Assembly (NCBI GenBank): GCA_015222915.1
Contig: JADFWE010000413.1
Location: forward strand, 1-6,961
Direction: 5' to 3'
Source: Pseudomonadota bacterium
GTDB taxonomy: Bacteria > Pseudomonadota > Gammaproteobacteria > SZUA-229
Length of the DNA stretch: 6,961 nucleotides
Below, piece by piece: positions 1-5,822 of the stretch. Every line of letters starts with the position of its first letter. Position 1 is the first letter of the stretch. Position numbers and translations under genes: made by a program. Below the pieces are notes generated by a model. That model made no database searches. It saw only the letters and a program-made list of their open reading frames with translations, and was not told the DNA's origin.

Positions 1-32
1 TTCTACTATTTATTTCCACGGAGAACTCGACG

Positions 33-542
33 ATGAGAAACGTACTTTTAGCCTGCGCAATGGGCTCAGCATTTATTCTGTCCGGTTGCAGCGATAGCGC
101 TACTGATAATATTGAATCAACTATAACTCATGCCTTATTGAATGGCACTTGGGTGTCGGTCTGTGTTGCTGAAGCACCCGACTCATTTAAAGGCATCGTC
201 AAACTTAATGATGGCATTGGATCTACGGAAGTTACTAAATATTCCGATGATATTACGTGTTCTAACAACGCCACGGCACAACCAGTAGAAACATTCACCT
301 ATGTAATAGGTGGTGATGTCACAGTTGATGGGGCTGTTGCTGGAATAACAACTGCTACAAAAGTTGATTTCACCGATACAACAGCAGGTTCATCTACAAT
401 AGGCGAGATCGACTACGACATTTTTGCAGTAAGTGGCCTCATAACTCTATACGTTGGCGATAGTGATGGCGCCAACGATGGATCGACAGATGCTCTGAGA
501 CCAACAACGCTATCACCTACTATATCGTTCACTAAACAATAG
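33..542 (+). CDS. Small lipoprotein of unknown function
   Basis: A 169-residue protein that starts at ATG 33, with a GGAG ribosome binding site at 20-23. Residues 1-19 form a lipoprotein signal: Arg2, a hydrophobic stretch, then the lipobox Leu16-Ser-Gly-Cys19. Cys19 would be lipidated. Ser at +2 predicts outer-membrane sorting under the E. coli Lol rule. The mature part is rich in Ser, Thr, Asp and Gly, acidic, poor in Lys and Arg, and looks beta-rich. It has two further cysteines, Cys44 (in a GTWVSVC context) and Cys76 (in a YSDDITC context), which could form a disulfide in the periplasm. The G-T-W...C...Y-x-D...C pattern followed by a late YDIF...LYVGD stretch recalls small uncharacterised secreted proteins of aquatic gammaproteobacteria, but that is from memory and no function is assigned. 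The gene stands alone, closed by its own terminator, and is visibly more AT-rich than the genes downstream. The reading frame and lipoprotein nature are secure; the role is unknown. Confidence 0.85.
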   Translation: MRNVLLACAMGSAFILSGCSDSATDNIESTITHALLNGTWVSVCVAEAPDSFKGIVKLNDGIGSTEVTKYSDDITCSNNATAQPVETFTYVIGGDVTVDGAVAGITTATKVDFTDTTAGSSTIGEIDYDIFAVSGLITLYVGDSDGANDGSTDALRPTTLSPTISFTKQ

Positions 543-558
543 AAAATACGTTTTACAT

Positions 559-590
559 AAAAAAAGCAAAGCTTTCGCTTTGCTTTTTTT
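559..590 (+). terminator. Rho-independent terminator after the lipoprotein gene
   Basis: A perfect 14-bp stem with loop TTTC (573-576). The left arm 559-572 is an A-tract followed by GCAAAGC, and the right arm 577-590 is GCTTTGC followed by seven T. The A-tract on one side and T-tract on the other make it potentially bidirectional. It begins 17 bp after the lipoprotein stop codon and separates that gene from the tlpA-aroQ-acc group. Confidence 0.9.
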
Positions 591-682
591 ATGCCTGGGA
601 AACAGTCAGTAGGTCAAACACGCATCATGATTTTTGTTTGTAACATTTACAGCAAAAATTTAATTTATCCCTCAACATTTCA

Positions 683-690
683 TATAAAAT
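683..690 (+). promoter_or_regulatory. Candidate -10 element for the TlpA-like gene
   Basis: TATAAAAT lies about 36 bp before the ATG at 727, in an AT-rich gap that follows a terminator, so a promoter is needed somewhere between 591 and 726. The -35 region at the right distance (TTAATT, 660-665) matches the sigma-70 consensus poorly. This is a weak prediction; another site in the same gap could be the real one. Confidence 0.3.
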
Positions 691-726
691 ACGCTGAACC
701 CTTTAGCTTTTCTCCCCTCTTATATA

Positions 727-1269
727 ATGAAAAACACCATACTATTTTTCGTCGCCATCGTCATTGCCGGCAGCAGCGGATTTGCTGTACACCGTTATAT
801 GAACCAGCAGCAAGATCTGAACAACCCGGTCATCGGTCAGCAGCGTCCTGAGTTTGCCGTACCGGATCTGAACGGTGATTTCCAGAACATCAAGCAGTGG
901 GACGGTAAACTGCTGTTTCTGAATTTCTGGGCCACCTGGTGCTACCCCTGCAAACAGGAGATTCCAACATTTATGGAATTACAGCGTGCCTACGGCGACC
1001 AGGGATTTCAGATCGTCGGTCTCGCCATCGATGACATCGACGCGGTAAAAGAATATGTCGAAGAGATCGGCCTGAATTATCCGACCATGGTGGCAGAACA
1101 GGCAGGAATCGAGCTGGCGAAACGTTATGGCAACCCTAAAGGCCTGCTTCCATACACGGTTGTCATCGATCGTGACGGCGAAATTAGCAGCACAATCAAG
1201 GGAGAACTCAGCAAGAAACGGGCAGAAGAAATACTGGCAGAACACGGCATCAAATTGCAATCTATGTAG
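727..1269 (+). CDS. TlpA/ResA-like membrane-anchored thioredoxin-family protein
   Basis: A 180-residue thioredoxin-fold protein expected to act on disulfides or haem-protein thiols on the periplasmic side of the inner membrane. Residues 4-21 form one hydrophobic segment that should serve as an uncleaved anchor. The TlpA/AhpC-TSA-type domain covers about 35-175. It contains the redox motif Trp71-Cys72-Tyr-Pro-Cys75 within FWATWCYPC, the Glu-Ile-Pro that commonly follows in this family, and the cis-proline loop at Gly139-Leu-Leu-Pro142 before a TVVIDRDG strand. The ATG at 727 is the only start after an in-frame stop at 685-687 that includes the anchor, although no clear Shine-Dalgarno sequence precedes it. 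TlpA-like or DsbD genes often lie just upstream of aroQ-accB-accC in gammaproteobacteria. Whether it serves cytochrome c maturation, like ResA or CcmG, or general thiol reduction cannot be decided from sequence; it has no dsbD neighbour here. Confidence 0.92.
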   Translation: MKNTILFFVAIVIAGSSGFAVHRYMNQQQDLNNPVIGQQRPEFAVPDLNGDFQNIKQWDGKLLFLNFWATWCYPCKQEIPTFMELQRAYGDQGFQIVGLAIDDIDAVKEYVEEIGLNYPTMVAEQAGIELAKRYGNPKGLLPYTVVIDRDGEISSTIKGELSKKRAEEILAEHGIKLQSM

Positions 1270-1405
1270 TTGGCGTGATATTTGGCGAATTTCGCTACAA
1301 ATTCGACGAAATTAGTAGACAGTTAGCCTGTTTTTATGCAGAATTGCAGTTGGATTTCAATAATTGCCTGAACACATACGTCTAACAACGGTTATAAATA
1401 ATAAA

Positions 1406-1849
1406 ATGCCTGATCTGCTTGTTATCAATGGCCCCAATCTGAACCTGTTAGGCACTCGTGAACCTGAACATTATGGCTCAGATACGCTAGCCAGCATCAA
1501 CGATAAACTGTCTAAGATAGCTGAAGACCACGACCTCAGCATCAGCAGCGTACAGAGCAATGCAGAAGCCGAGCTGATCGATGCCGTGCATGACGCGGTA
1601 AAAAACAAGGTTCGTTTCATCATCATTAACCCTGCTGCCTTCACCCATACCAGCGTTGCCTTACGTGACGCTCTGAGCGGCGTCGATATCCCGTTTATCG
1701 AAATCCACTTATCCAATGTTCACGCCCGCGAAGCGTTTCGTGAACATTCTTATTTTTCGGATATTGCTGTCGGCGTTATCTCCGGCCTTGGCGCACAGGG
1801 TTACGAATTGGCATTACAGGCAGCTATATCTCAACTAACTAAAAATTAG
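1406..1849 (+). CDS. aroQ: 3-Dehydroquinate dehydratase, type II
   Basis: A cytoplasmic enzyme of the shikimate pathway that dehydrates 3-dehydroquinate to 3-dehydroshikimate; the type II family forms dodecamers. The protein has 147 residues, the usual family length. Signature parts are the N-terminal strand [17 protein letters not shown], Arg18 and the catalytic Tyr23 in its flexible lid, Asn75 in [10 protein letters not shown], the catalytic His101 in [11 protein letters not shown], and Arg112; the tail [11 protein letters not shown] is also typical. I chose ATG 1406 because family members begin only a few residues before the NGPNLN strand. The frame is open further upstream to a TTG at 1364, which would add 14 unconserved residues. 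Neither start has a strong ribosome binding site. The gene follows the TlpA-like gene after 136 bp and precedes accB by 35 bp, the common gammaproteobacterial order. Confidence 0.96.
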   Translation: MPDLLVINGPNLNLLGTREPEHYGSDTLASINDKLSKIAEDHDLSISSVQSNAEAELIDAVHDAVKNKVRFIIINPAAFTHTSVALRDALSGVDIPFIEIHLSNVHAREAFREHSYFSDIAVGVISGLGAQGYELALQAAISQLTKN

Positions 1850-1871
1850 CTACAACCGGGTTAACTCCCCC

Positions 1872-1876
1872 AAAGG
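1872..1876 (+). promoter_or_regulatory. Ribosome binding site of accB
   Basis: AAAGG, 8 bases before the accB ATG at 1885, is the clearest Shine-Dalgarno sequence in the aroQ-acc group. It lies in the 35-bp gap after aroQ and fixes the accB start. Confidence 0.7.
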
Positions 1877-1884
1877 TATCACTC

Positions 1885-2328
1885 ATGGATATTCGCAAAG
1901 TAAAAAAATTAATCGAGCTGCTGGAAGAATCTGGTATCGCTGAGATCGAGATCAACGAAGGTGAAGAATCAGTACGTATCTCGCGTTACTCACCCCATGC
2001 TGCACCGGTACAACAACTTGCTGCACCTGTCGCTGCGCCGGCGCCAGTAGCGGCACCTGCTGCTGAGAGCGAAGCTGAAGAATGCGCGATCAGCGGTCAC
2101 ACGGTCAACGCACCGATGGTCGGCACTTTTTATACTGCGGCTTCCCCCGGTGCACCTGATTTCGTAAAAGTCGGTGACAGCGTCAGCGAAGGCGACACTG
2201 TCTGCATCATCGAAGCCATGAAGATCCTTAATCAGATCGAAGCCGATAAATCCGGCGTGGTCAAAGCCATCCTGGTCGATAACGCTCAACCTGTTGAGTT
2301 CGGACAACCGTTAGTCATCATCGAATAG
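1885..2328 (+). CDS. accB: Biotin carboxyl carrier protein of acetyl-CoA carboxylase
   Basis: AccB carries the biotin that AccC carboxylates and that the AccA-AccD carboxyltransferase then uses to make malonyl-CoA for fatty-acid synthesis. The protein has 147 residues, slightly shorter than the 156 of E. coli. The N-terminal helix region ([17 protein letters not shown]) is typical. A flexible Ala/Pro-rich linker spans about residues 38-61. The biotinyl domain covers about 73-147, with APMVGTFY at 76-83, a thumb-like loop around 84-92, and the biotinylation site Glu110-Ala-Met-Lys113. The residue after Lys113 is Ile, where Met is the usual form. The start is supported by AAAGG at 1872-1876. 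accC begins 10 bp downstream. The E. coli accBC operon is autoregulated by AccB, but nothing visible here shows that. Confidence 0.98.
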   Translation: MDIRKVKKLIELLEESGIAEIEINEGEESVRISRYSPHAAPVQQLAAPVAAPAPVAAPAAESEAEECAISGHTVNAPMVGTFYTAASPGAPDFVKVGDSVSEGDTVCIIEAMKILNQIEADKSGVVKAILVDNAQPVEFGQPLVIIE

Positions 2329-2338
2329 GCGCTATCTC

Positions 2339-3679
2339 ATGTTATCCAAAGTTGTTATCGCCAATCGCGGCGAAATTGCATTACGTATCCTGCGCGCCTG
2401 CCGCGAGCTGGGCGTCAAGACTGTTGCCGTTCACTCTGAAGCAGACCGCGACCTGAAACACGTTCGTCTTGCTGATGAATCTGTCTGCATCGGCCCGGCA
2501 CCATCTGACCAGAGTTATTTAAATGTACCCGCCATCATCAGCGCGGCTGAAGTTACCGATGCTGTTGCCATCCACCCGGGTTACGGCTTCTTATCGGAGA
2601 ATGCCGACTTTGCAGAGCGCGTCGAAGACAGCGGTTTTATTTTCATCGGCCCGAAACCAGAGTCTATCCGCATCATGGGCGACAAGGTCGAAGCCATCAA
2701 AGCAATGATAAGCGCCGGCGTTCCCTGTGTGCCCGGCTCAGATGGTCCACTGGGCGAGGATAATGATGTAAACATCAAACTGGCCAATAAGATCGGCTAC
2801 CCTATCATCATCAAAGCCGCTGGCGGCGGTGGCGGCCGCGGCATGCGCGTGGTTCATTCCGACGCGACCCTGAGCAATTCTATCGCCCTGACCAAACAGG
2901 AAGCGGGTACTTTCTTTGGCAACAGCATGGTATACATGGAAAAATACCTGGAAACACCGCGCCATGTCGAGATACAGATCCTGTCTGATGGCCAGGGTAA
3001 TGCCGTTCACCTGGGCGAACGCGACTGCTCTATGCAGCGCCGCAATCAGAAAGTCGTCGAAGAGGCACCTGCGCCGGGCATCACGCCCAAACAGCGCAAG
3101 AAAATCGGCCAGCGATGCGTCGATGCCTGCAACAAGATAAAATATCGCGGCGCAGGCACTTTTGAATTTTTATATCAGGACGGTGAGTTCTACTTCATCG
3201 AGATGAATACCCGTGTTCAGGTCGAGCACCCGGTCACTGAAATGATTACCGGCATCGACATCATCAAGGAACAGCTCTACATCGCTTCCGGCGAGAAGCT
3301 GCGGATGAAACAAAGTGATATCGAGATCAGGGGCCATGCTATCGAGTGCCGCATAAATGCCGAACACGCTAAAACGTTCATACCTTCACCGGGCAAGATC
3401 GAACGCTACCATCCGCCGGGTGGTCCAGGTATCCGCATCGATACCCATATCTATGGCGGTTACACGGTACCACCGCATTATGATTCGATGATCGGTAAGC
3501 TGATCGCTTACGGCTGTAACCGGGAAGTTGCGCTGGCACGTATGCGAGGCGCACTGGATGAGATCAGCATTACTGGTATCAACACCAATATCGAACTGCA
3601 TAAAGAGATCATCGACGATGCCAATTTTCAGGCCGGTGGCACAAACATCCATTATCTTGAGAAAAAACTGGGCCTATAG
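2339..3679 (+). CDS. accC: Biotin carboxylase subunit of acetyl-CoA carboxylase
   Basis: An ATP-grasp enzyme that carboxylates the biotin on AccB using bicarbonate and ATP. The protein has 446 residues and keeps E. coli AccC numbering across the catalytic core. The N-terminal domain opens with [18 protein letters not shown]. The ATP-grasp part carries Lys116, Lys159, and the glycine loop AAGGGGGRG (160-168). His209, Lys238, Glu276, Glu288, Asn290, Arg292, Glu296 and Arg338 are all present. Position 236, which is His in E. coli, is Asn here (RRNQK). The C-terminal biotin-carboxylase domain ends with HYLEKKLGL. The only Shine-Dalgarno-like sequence is an AGG (2327-2329) overlapping the accB stop codon, so translation is probably coupled to accB. 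Many gammaproteobacteria have prmA next; here the gene is followed by a repeat-rich gap and a convergent gene. Confidence 0.98.
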   Translation: MLSKVVIANRGEIALRILRACRELGVKTVAVHSEADRDLKHVRLADESVCIGPAPSDQSYLNVPAIISAAEVTDAVAIHPGYGFLSENADFAERVEDSGFIFIGPKPESIRIMGDKVEAIKAMISAGVPCVPGSDGPLGEDNDVNIKLANKIGYPIIIKAAGGGGGRGMRVVHSDATLSNSIALTKQEAGTFFGNSMVYMEKYLETPRHVEIQILSDGQGNAVHLGERDCSMQRRNQKVVEEAPAPGITPKQRKKIGQRCVDACNKIKYRGAGTFEFLYQDGEFYFIEMNTRVQVEHPVTEMITGIDIIKEQLYIASGEKLRMKQSDIEIRGHAIECRINAEHAKTFIPSPGKIERYHPPGGPGIRIDTHIYGGYTVPPHYDSMIGKLIAYGCNREVALARMRGALDEISITGINTNIELHKEIIDDANFQAGGTNIHYLEKKLGL

Positions 3680-3699
3680 CCTATAACGGAGTTATAGGC
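3679..3699 (+). terminator. Hairpin at the end of accC, possible terminator
   Basis: A 9-bp perfect stem, GCCTATAAC (3679-3687) against GTTATAGGC (3691-3699), with loop GGA, starting at the last base of the accC stop codon. An alternative stem pairs GGCCTATA at 3671-3678 with TATAGGCC at 3693-3700. No T-tract follows, so it is not a classic intrinsic terminator; it may protect the 3' end of the mRNA or assist termination. Confidence 0.45.
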
Positions 3700-3801
3700 C
3701 AATGAAAAGTGAATAATGAAAAGTGAAAAATTAACAGATTAAAAACAAAACAGTTATCACAGCGTTTTTGTTTTGTCGTTTCTAAATTTTTCACTATTTG
3801 A

Positions 3802-3817
3802 CCTCCATGGATGGAGG
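3802..3817. repeat. Palindrome in the accC-TraB gap
   Basis: CCTCCAT (3802-3808) pairs with ATGGAGG (3811-3817) around a central GG, with an eight-base palindrome TCCATGGA inside. It resembles the palindromic cores of intergenic repeats seen in many gammaproteobacteria. It could end transcripts from either convergent operon, although no T-tract follows on either strand. Confidence 0.5.
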
Positions 3818-3826
3818 GAATGCTGA

Positions 3827-3845
3827 GAATCGTCAGGAACGATTC
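3827..3845. repeat. Second compact hairpin in the accC-TraB gap
   Basis: GAATCGT (3827-3833) pairs with ACGATTC (3839-3845), a 7-bp stem with a CAGGA loop. On the minus strand it comes 22 bases after the TraB/GumN stop codon, the right place for a 3' hairpin of that transcript, but no run of T follows. Confidence 0.5.
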
Positions 3846-3866
3846 CAGTGCACTTTTCATTGTCAT

Positions 3867-4787
3867 CTAACGTCGTTTTGCGTCGTAGCCCTTCTCTTTA
3901 AGCAGACCAACAATTCCTCTGTCACCGATAAGATGACCCGTGCCGACGACCACGAAGTAAACATCTTTTTTACTTAACATGGTTATGATCTTTTCTGTCA
4001 TCTGCTGATTTCTCTGGTAGAAAAGGCGGTCATATATCCCGGCGAATGCAGGGTATTCTTCTACCGCATCTTCGAACAGCAGTTTGTTCATGCCGTGCTC
4101 ATCCCCCTGCTTCCAGAGTCTTACCATATCAGCCATCAGCTGATCTGACTCATCCAGAGAATAAAGACTCTCTTTCAGCAGCAGATCACCGTTCGGGATA
4201 TCCAGAAACAGGCTTAATTGCTGCTGCATGGTTTCCAGTTCGATGATGTCCACGGCTTTCTCTGGCGTTTTCCGGGTTTGCTCATTTGCCTTTCCCAGAA
4301 AATAAGCATCGATGCCGAGCTCAGGGTCAAAGCCCAGCTGAATAGCCTGAACAGCACTCAGCGTCAGTACCAGGATGCCGGGTTTATAGGTTTTGACCGC
4401 ATCATAATCCACATTCAGCTTTCTCAGCTGCCTGCGTAACGCCTGCCAGGTATCATCCGCGATCACATCTTTGATGGTCGTGCCCGTTTTGAACATGCCT
4501 CGCTGCGCCAACAGAGTCTGGTAGGCACTTTGATCCGCTTTGCTGATGTCCAGTTCGACAGCAAGATGCTGTGACTGCTCGAACGCCTGCTCTATCTCGG
4601 ATCTCAGCGGATAAAAACTTTCATCGGCAAAATGGATCGAGCCCATAAGGTAGACTGTGGTGGTACCAGATTTCACCTGCCAGAAAAAAGCCTTGTCTTC
4701 TGCTGCCTGAATAACAGCATACGGACATAAAAGAACCAACAGGAAAAATGTCAGCCGCCCATGTTTTGCTCTTCTCAAGCTTTTCAT
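3867..4787 (-). CDS. TraB/GumN family secreted protein
   Basis: A 306-residue member of the TraB/PrgY/GumN family, which includes pheromone-shutdown proteins and the animal Tiki proteases; bacterial GumN-like members mostly lack a proven function. The N-terminus (residues 1 to about 28) is a Sec signal: basic start, hydrophobic core LTFFLLVLL, and a likely cleavage after Ala28 or Ala29, giving a periplasmic or exported protein. The family GxxH motif is Gly49-Ser-Ile-His52, followed by Glu78 in AVELD. The C-terminal motif is Gly282-Thr-Gly-His285 in VVVGTGHLIGDRGIVGLL. A central LGIDAYFLGKA and a Glu/Leu-rich ETMQQQLSLF stretch are also typical. These histidines and the glutamate fit the proposed metalloprotease site of the family, an inference only. 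The ATG overlaps the rsmI stop codon by 4 bp (ATGA), and only a weak ribosome binding site precedes it, so translation is probably coupled to rsmI. It converges on accC. Confidence 0.93.
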   Translation of the reverse strand: MKSLRRAKHGRLTFFLLVLLCPYAVIQAAEDKAFFWQVKSGTTTVYLMGSIHFADESFYPLRSEIEQAFEQSQHLAVELDISKADQSAYQTLLAQRGMFKTGTTIKDVIADDTWQALRRQLRKLNVDYDAVKTYKPGILVLTLSAVQAIQLGFDPELGIDAYFLGKANEQTRKTPEKAVDIIELETMQQQLSLFLDIPNGDLLLKESLYSLDESDQLMADMVRLWKQGDEHGMNKLLFEDAVEEYPAFAGIYDRLFYQRNQQMTEKIITMLSKKDVYFVVVGTGHLIGDRGIVGLLKEKGYDAKRR

Positions 4788-5680
4788 TCTGATTTCAGTT
4801 CCAGCGCACGTTTATAGACATCATTTTTATGTTCGCCGGTGATCTTCACCACCAGTTTCACTGCCTGTTTTACCGGCAACTCATCGAGCAGCACCGATAA
4901 CAGGTGATCGACCTGCTTGCTGTCTGAAGCGATAGCCTGACAGCCCTCCACCACCAGCACGATCTCGCCTTTACGCTGGTTGTCATCCGACTCAACCCAT
5001 GAGATCAGCTCAGACAGCGAGGTTCTTTTGATGGTCTCAAATGTTTTGGTCAGCTCTCTGGCGAACGTGAGACGGCGGTCGCCTCCGAACACTGTCTGCA
5101 TGTCTTTCAGCGTATCGATGATGCGATGGCAGGACACATAGAACACCATGGTTCTTTCCTGGGTGGCGAGCTGCTCAAAAAAGTGCAGGCGCGTACCGTG
5201 TTTGGCCGGCGGAAAACCTTCGAAGGTGAAAGCATCTGTCGCCAGACCGGCCGCACTCAAGGCCGTGATCATGGCGCTGACTCCGGGGACAGGTACGACT
5301 CTGAGCTGGCGGTCATGTGCCTGTGTCACCAGCCGGTACCCGGGGTCACTGATCAGCGGCGTGCCGGCATCGGAGATGACCGCGATGGTTTTACCCGCTT
5401 CCAGTTCATCCAGCAGTCGCGGGGCAGCACGTTCTTCATTGTGCTCGTGATAGGCGACCAGCCTGGTATTGATCTGCAGATGGCTCAACAGTCGCTGACT
5501 GTGCCGGGTATCCTCTGCAGCGATGATATCGACCTGGGCAAGCACCGATATCGCACGTTTCGTTATATCGGCCAGATTTCCTATCGGTGTGGCAACAAGA
5601 TACAATGTACCCGGCGACACTGATGAACTTACGATGTCCAGATTATCCCTGGAATTATCCTTGGAATTTTCGATTGACAC
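4784..5680 (-). CDS. rsmI: 16S rRNA (cytidine-1402-2'-O)-methyltransferase
   Basis: RsmI uses S-adenosylmethionine to methylate the 2'-OH of C1402 in the 16S rRNA decoding centre; RsmH adds the N4 methyl to the same base. The protein has 298 residues, against 286 in E. coli. Family motifs in order: ATPIGNLADIT (30-40), AEDTRH (55-60), SDAGTPLISDPGYRLV (103-118), VPGVSA (131-136), FEGFPPAK (153-160), FARELTKTFETI (206-217) and GEIVLVVEG (238-246). The stretch that is usually FYE-S-P/T-HR reads FYVSCHR (180-186). The start is GTG at 5680-5678, directly after an in-frame TAA. The first 22 or so residues are unconserved and hold two 12-bp tandem repeats, so a start at GTG 5620-5618 (Val21) is possible. 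The gene is divergent from lpoA, as in E. coli, and overlaps the TraB/GumN start by 4 bp. Confidence 0.97.
   Translation of the reverse strand: MSIENSKDNSRDNLDIVSSSVSPGTLYLVATPIGNLADITKRAISVLAQVDIIAAEDTRHSQRLLSHLQINTRLVAYHEHNEERAAPRLLDELEAGKTIAVISDAGTPLISDPGYRLVTQAHDRQLRVVPVPGVSAMITALSAAGLATDAFTFEGFPPAKHGTRLHFFEQLATQERTMVFYVSCHRIIDTLKDMQTVFGGDRRLTFARELTKTFETIKRTSLSELISWVESDDNQRKGEIVLVVEGCQAIASDSKQVDHLLSVLLDELPVKQAVKLVVKITGEHKNDVYKRALELKSE
5645..5668. repeat. Two 12-bp tandem repeats in the 5' end of rsmI
   Basis: ATCCCTGGAATT (5645-5656) and ATCCTTGGAATT (5657-5668) differ at one base and encode Asn-Ser-Lys-Asp and Asn-Ser-Arg-Asp, followed by Asn-Leu-Asp-Ile, on the minus strand. They lie in the unconserved N-terminal extension of RsmI, probably a small local duplication. 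Confidence 0.7.
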
Positions 5681-5766
5681 TTACAGACTCACAAAACATA
5701 CTTACCGCACCCTGATTTTTACCGGCCATACTTACACTTCATACAGACCGGCAATCATTTAAATAA

Positions 5767-5772
5767 ATTATA
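5767..5772 (-). promoter_or_regulatory. Candidate -10 element for rsmI and the TraB/GumN gene
   Basis: On the minus strand 5772-5767 reads TATAAT, a perfect sigma-70 -10 hexamer, about 87 bp before the GTG of rsmI, in the only AT-rich part (5757-5780) of the 142-bp divergent gap. No good -35 hexamer sits 16-18 bases upstream, so confidence is low. On the plus strand the same stretch gives TATAAA (5771-5776), which could serve lpoA, again without a clear -35. Confidence 0.35.
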
Positions 5773-5822
5773 TAAATAGAACCTTTTTCAGCCCTTATAC
5801 CTGACTCTCACACGATACTATC

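Larger units (their letters stand above)
3700..3862. repeat. Inverted-repeat-framed intergenic element, possibly MITE-like
   Basis: The 12-mer CAATGAAAAGTG (3700-3711) recurs as its exact reverse complement at 3851-3862, framing 163 bp that fill nearly the whole gap between accC and the convergent TraB/GumN gene. A second direct copy of AATGAAAAGTGAA lies at 3715-3727, after the first at 3701-3713. Inside is an imperfect long hairpin: GTGAAAAATT (3723-3732) pairs with 3785-3794 and ACAAAACA (3745-3752) pairs with 3769-3776. Two compact hairpins follow, listed separately. The left half is much richer in A/T than the flanking genes. I see no transposase and no target-site duplication, so a non-autonomous element is only one reading; a folded 3'-end region shared by two convergent operons is another. 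Confidence 0.5.

Noticed and set aside
723..728. TATAAT overlapping the ATG of the TlpA-like gene
   Set aside because: A -10 here would start transcription inside the gene and remove the start codon of the membrane-anchored form; likely chance in an AT-rich stretch.
591..851. Open frame of 86 codons beginning just after the terminator
   Set aside because: Starts directly at the end of the terminator, has no ribosome binding site, overlaps the well-supported TlpA-like gene in another frame and encodes a composition unlike a real protein.
1286..1335. Inverted repeats after the TlpA-like gene (CGAATTT with AAATTCG; ACAG with CTGT before a T run)
   Set aside because: The first stem lacks a T-tract and the second has only 4 bp; too weak to call a terminator between the TlpA-like gene and aroQ.
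1364..1405. Upstream TTG start that would extend aroQ by 14 residues
   Set aside because: The extension is unconserved; type II dehydroquinases begin just before the NGPNLN strand, which fits ATG 1406 and a length of 147.
2005..2070. Ala/Pro-coding low-complexity stretch in accB
   Set aside because: This is the normal flexible linker of biotin carboxyl carrier proteins, not an inserted repeat.
3681..3866. Minus-strand open frame of 61 codons beginning 3 bases after the TraB/GumN gene end
   Set aside because: It runs through the inverted repeats and hairpins; its sequence is explained by the palindromes and no protein family is recognisable.
5697..5735. CATACTTAC repeated at 5697-5705 and 5727-5735 in the divergent promoter gap
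   Set aside because: A 9-bp direct repeat 30 bp apart could be an operator, but nothing else supports this and it may be chance.
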